Translations under genes and position numbers: made by a program
Source: Doryteuthis pealeii
Lineage: Eukaryota > Mollusca > Cephalopoda > Myopsida > Loliginidae
NCBI GenBank assembly: GCA_023376005.1
Contig: CM042157.1
Location: 54,284,512 to 54,348,511, forward strand
Length of the DNA: 64,000 bases
Direction: 5' to 3'
Notes under the pieces: model-generated
Seen by the model: only the letters and a program-made list of their open reading frames with translations
Told to the model about the DNA's origin: nothing
The model's database searches: none
Shown: piece after piece, positions 61,265 to 64,000 of the stretch
How the letters are laid out: the number at the start of each line of letters is the position of its first letter
Numbering within the stretch: position 1 is the stretch's first letter

Positions 61265-61779
61265 TAAATGAGGAGGCCATTGTTAATGAGATTGATTCTC
61301 ACTGGGGGTTTCATAGTTTTAGCATTGATTGTGCTAAACTAAGCTAATCTTAGTAAATTACTATATACATAAGCACACACACACACACACACACACAAGG
61401 CATAATTAGAATTTTAGTCATATATAATATATATTCTTGTGTCTTTATGAATACATACATGCGCATAAGTATACACATCAGAGAAGGCCATCATTAGTAA
61501 GTTTGATTCTCACTGGGTGCCCCATACTTCTGGCCTTGTGCTAATCTTTGTAGATGACTACATAATAAACACACACATACATACATATATGTATACACAT
61601 ACGCAAGCATAAAGAGAATTTTAGTAATATATATATATACATATGTGTGTGTGTGTGTCTTTATATACACATGAATGTATGCAGGAGCCTATTGTGAGTG
61701 AATTTTAATTCTCACTGGGTGCTCCATGGTTCTGGCCTTGTGCTAAACTAAGCTAATGTTAGTAAATGACTACATACAT

Positions 61780-61813
<34 letters not shown>

Positions 61814-61890
61814 GAATAATAAGAATATTAGCAATATAAAGATATATACATACATGTGTCTCTAGAAACACACATACATGTACGCAGGTA
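61265..61890 (+). repeat. Tandem array, ~205-bp unit with CA/TA microsatellites
   Basis: Three units begin near 61,268, 61,483 and 61,683. Each has GAGGCC/GAAGGCC/GGAGCC, a tRNA-B-box-like TTGATTCTCACTGGGTGCC, CTTGTGCTAA, AAGCTAATCTTAGTAAAT, then (CA)n, ATTTTAGTAATATA and a TA/CA run. The units may be SINE heads carried with microsatellite tails. Confidence 0.65.
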
Positions 61891-61999
61891 GACACATCCG
61901 GTGCTGAATTGTATGTTACTGCTCCCAACACACTCAGGTGTAATTTGGGAACAAGTTAGGTGTGAATGATTTTCCAAATGCATAGAAGTCTAAAGAGGA

Positions 62000-63175
62000 A
62001 GTGTAAAATGGTAGGAAGGAAAGAGGAAAGGAAGGAAGAAAGAAAGATTAACAAGTAATTGGAAAGAAAGGAAAATACAGACAGGATTCTTCAAAGAATT
62101 CTTTTTTATTCTGTTAAGAATGGGGTTAGAGAAAGAGAAAAAAAGACTTGTTAGTATGAGTTAAAGGCTCTTTAGGTTAGAGAGTGATAGAATGAGTTGT
62201 GATGGGAAAGAGGAAAACAGAAAGAAAGAAACTAGACAGAGAGAGAAGAAAGAGAGAAAAAAGCCAATGAGAGAGAAAGATAGATAAATGACATAAAATA
62301 CTGAAGGATAATAAGGTATAATGCTCTTTAAGGTGGAGAGGTTGGTGGAGGATATAAGTGAAAGAAAAGAATTGGAAATGAAAGAAAAAGAGAAAAGGGA
62401 AAGGTCAGAGGAAAATGTAAGAAGAAAAAGATGAATATGTGAAAGAGGGAGGGGAGTAAATCTGAAGAGGTGAATTATTTTGGAGAAAAAATGAAAGAAA
62501 GAAAGAAAGAAGCTAGAGGGGGGGGGGAGAAAAGTGGATAACAGAAAAACTTGAAATAAAGTCAGAGAAATAACAAGAAGTGAAAGTGAAAGTAAAACCA
62601 AAATTAAGAAATTGAAATTAGAGAAGTTTCTTTTTCTTTTTTTTTTTTTTTTAGATATAAAAAAAAATGAAAGAAAAAGCTGAGTAAAGATGAAAGAGAA
62701 AGAAGAAACATAAGAAGTATTGACTAGTTATTTAAAAAAATATATATAAGAAAGAGTGTGATAGAAAAGACAAATGAATAACAGAAAATAAAGAAAAGAA
62801 GGGGGGTGATTTTTAGAGGGAGGGTTGAAGCTTGAAGAGAGAGTAGGTAGTTAGAAGAAAGAGAAAATTGAGAAGAAATCAGGTAGAGAAGGAAGGAAAA
62901 AAAGAGAATAATCCCCCCTCCCAAGTAATTACAACAATAACAAAAGTTCAATACAAAACCATGAAGAATATAAGAAAGAAAAAAAAGTAAAGTAGAATGA
63001 AATAAAAATAAAGTTACATAAAAAAAAGGTAAATCTTGAAGACAAAAAAAAACAAAAACAAATAAAAATAAAGGACAAGATATAACTGTAAAGGAAACCA
63101 ATAATAAAAAAAGAAACTGGCTTTCCAAATTCTAAATAAGGAAAGAAAAGCAAAAGCAAAAAAAAAAAAAATCAA
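62000..63175 (+). repeat. Second polypurine tract, copy C
   Basis: About 1.1 kb of A/G-rich sequence (AGGAAAGGAAGG, AAAGAAAGAAAG, GGGGGGGGGAG). Open minus-strand frames rich in Phe, Leu and Ser are compositional; they look like membrane proteins only because the codons are TTT, CTT and TCT. Confidence 0.85.
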
Positions 63176-63284
63176 AACTAATGTCTCCTGCCACCATTAC
63201 CACTATAATACTGACTCTTATTCCTTCTCTTCCCTCTATCATTACTATTACCAGAGCCACTGCCACCACCTTTCCTACTAATAC

Positions 63285-63400
63285 AAGTACCACACCAACA
63301 GCCCTCCTACTACTACCACCACCATTCCTGTTACTGTGACTACTACTATTATAACTACCACCACCACCACTATTATTACTATGACTACTACTGCTGTTCA
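63285..63400. repeat. (CTA/CCA)n triplet tract
   Basis: TACTACTACCACCACCATTC, CACCACCACCACTATTATT, ACTACTACTGCTG. The Gly/Ser-rich minus frame at 63,132-63,410 is its translation. Confidence 0.8.
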
Positions 63401-63498
63401 AATTTACCAAGTCTGAAGACTAATCAATAACTATGCAAGTCCTGGTTGTGTGACCTTCCTTCTTCTATTGCTTTCACAGTATAACCAAACCACTGGGG

Positions 63499-63646
63499 TT
63501 AGGCACGATGCTTCACTACTACAGAATTGCACATTGGTATCTGGGGACTTGATTGTGTTGGAGTCTGGATTAGTGTGCTTGGTGTAACTTGGCCAGATGC
63601 TAGACTTTGCGGCTGCTGCTGCTGCTGCTGTTGAAGCCGCATATAT
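63499..63646 (-). CDS. Putative Gln/Ser/Thr/Pro-rich exon (polyQ), product unknown
   Basis: On the minus strand, after a candidate acceptor AATGTAG (AG at 63,648-63,647), the frame TAT ATG CGG CTT CAA (CAG)6 CCG stays open from the ATG at 63,642 to TAA at 63,501-63,499 (47 codons plus stop). After seven Gln it reads PQSLASGQVTPSTLIQTPTQ, then SSPQIPMCNS, with KHRA at the end. Such composition is common in activation domains of transcription factors, but no DNA-binding domain is visible. The polypyrimidine tract is weak. A second frame (Ala-run) is open to 63,432, so the coding frame is not certain. The sequence is slightly GC-richer than its surroundings. Copy B is frame-broken. It could be a chance frame around a CAG repeat. 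Confidence 0.3.
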
Positions 63647-63650
63647 CTAC

Positions 63651-64000
63651 ATTTTAGCCTTAGTTTCTGTTATTTAGAAACTTGAAAGAAATTAGGTTCC
63701 CTTTTACTTTGAAGAAAGAGTTAAGAATTAAGTCAATTCAATAAGAAAATACATTTTTCTTGAAAAATTGAATGTAAAAAAAAGCTAATTACAAAATTTT
63801 TTTTTTTTAATCTGAAGATTGTGAAATTAGGAAATGAATTAATTTTACTGCAACTTGTTTGATTTAAATTTATTTATTCAACAAAACAAAAAAAAAAGAA
63901 GATTTAATAAGATTTTTAATGAGTTATCACATTAAAAAAAATATTTATGTGTACTTTGTCATTAAGTGAAATATTAATTTTTGAAATAGATATTAGTTTA
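63651..64000. other. AT-rich non-coding
   Basis: No feature. Matches 22,210-22,555 inverted; this is the last part of the palindrome visible. Confidence 0.5.

Larger units (their letters stand above)
43209..64000 (+). repeat. Copy C of the locus (direct), running off the window
   Basis: Collinear with A to 60,361 and with inverted B to the window end. From 43,209 to about 54,010 it carries frequent small insertions and deletions where A and B agree. From about 54,013 long exact runs match A, for example about 200 bases across 54,040-54,250. Beyond about 55 kb it usually sides with B against A, so it is the most reliable copy there. Confidence 0.9.

Noticed and set aside
62161..63410. Open frames that look like membrane or signal-peptide proteins on the minus strand, with partners at 23,034-24,207
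   Set aside because: T/C-rich tract translation. Hydrophobicity comes from TTT, CTT and TCT codons only, with no conserved motif.

Overview
The window is AT-rich, intron/intergenic-type DNA from an animal, not a microbial gene cluster. The evidence is degenerate tRNA-derived SINEs, fragments of a non-LTR reverse transcriptase and of mariner-type transposons, many (AT)n/(AC)n/(GAA)n/(ATC)n microsatellites, foldback repeats, and almost no long open frames. An invertebrate, perhaps lophotrochozoan, fits, but the species cannot be fixed from the sequence. Nearly all open frames of 60 or more codons are low-complexity or repeat-derived and are not genes. Two short exon-like frames deserve attention: 1,456-1,590 (+), which looks like a terminal coding exon, and 63,499-63,646 (-), a Gln/Ser/Thr/Pro-rich frame. 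I recognise neither product.

The dominant feature is one locus of about 21 kb present three times. Copy A runs forward at 2,240-19,388 and then breaks down into homopolymer-rich sequence and a 100-N gap (19,470-19,569). Copy B is inverted and occupies 22,210-43,135. Copy C is forward again at 43,209-64,000 and runs off the window. B and C form a near-continuous palindrome with arms of about 21 kb, pivoting on a 73-bp asymmetric spacer (43,136-43,208). The 2.6 kb between the gap and B (19,570-22,209) has no long match in A or C inside the window.

Differences between copies are mostly one-base insertions and deletions, and the errors are patchy. A looks clean up to about 13.1 kb and then loses bases. 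C is visibly indel-ridden from 43.2 to about 54.0 kb and then becomes clean. B is noisy throughout, with one unalignable GC-rich burst (30,120-30,390). The simplest reading is that two good contigs (1 to about 13 kb, and about 54 to 64 kb) overlap near 13.1-15 kb of the locus, and that their ends were over-extended with uncorrected long-read sequence, including a fold-back (inverted chimeric) read. On that view the unique DNA shown is roughly 23 kb plus the 19.6-22.2 kb spacer. A genuine palindromic duplication is the alternative and would be notable.

Order of elements along the locus (copy A/C coordinates): a 1-177 long palindrome, the terminal exon, two SINEs, a cluster of degenerate ~120-bp units interrupted by foldback elements (2.8-4.7 kb), two mariner 3' ends (5.5-5.9 kb), a compact 68-bp palindrome (6.8 kb), an RT fragment (7.8-8.3 kb), a local duplication with a tRNA-like segment (8.7-9.25 kb), a hammerhead-like motif (9.8 kb), a polypurine tract (10-10.85 kb), AT/GT microsatellites with hairpin repeats (11.7-12.7 kb), further SINEs (13.3, 14.7, 16.4 kb), another foldback (17.6 kb; 58.5 kb in C) and a second dispersed repeat family (58.9-61.2 kb in C). 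C continues through a ~205-bp tandem array with CA/TA microsatellites (61.3-61.9 kb), a second polypurine tract (62.0-63.2 kb) and the Q-rich frame.

No rRNA, tRNA, CRISPR, prokaryotic operon, virus or toxin gene was seen.
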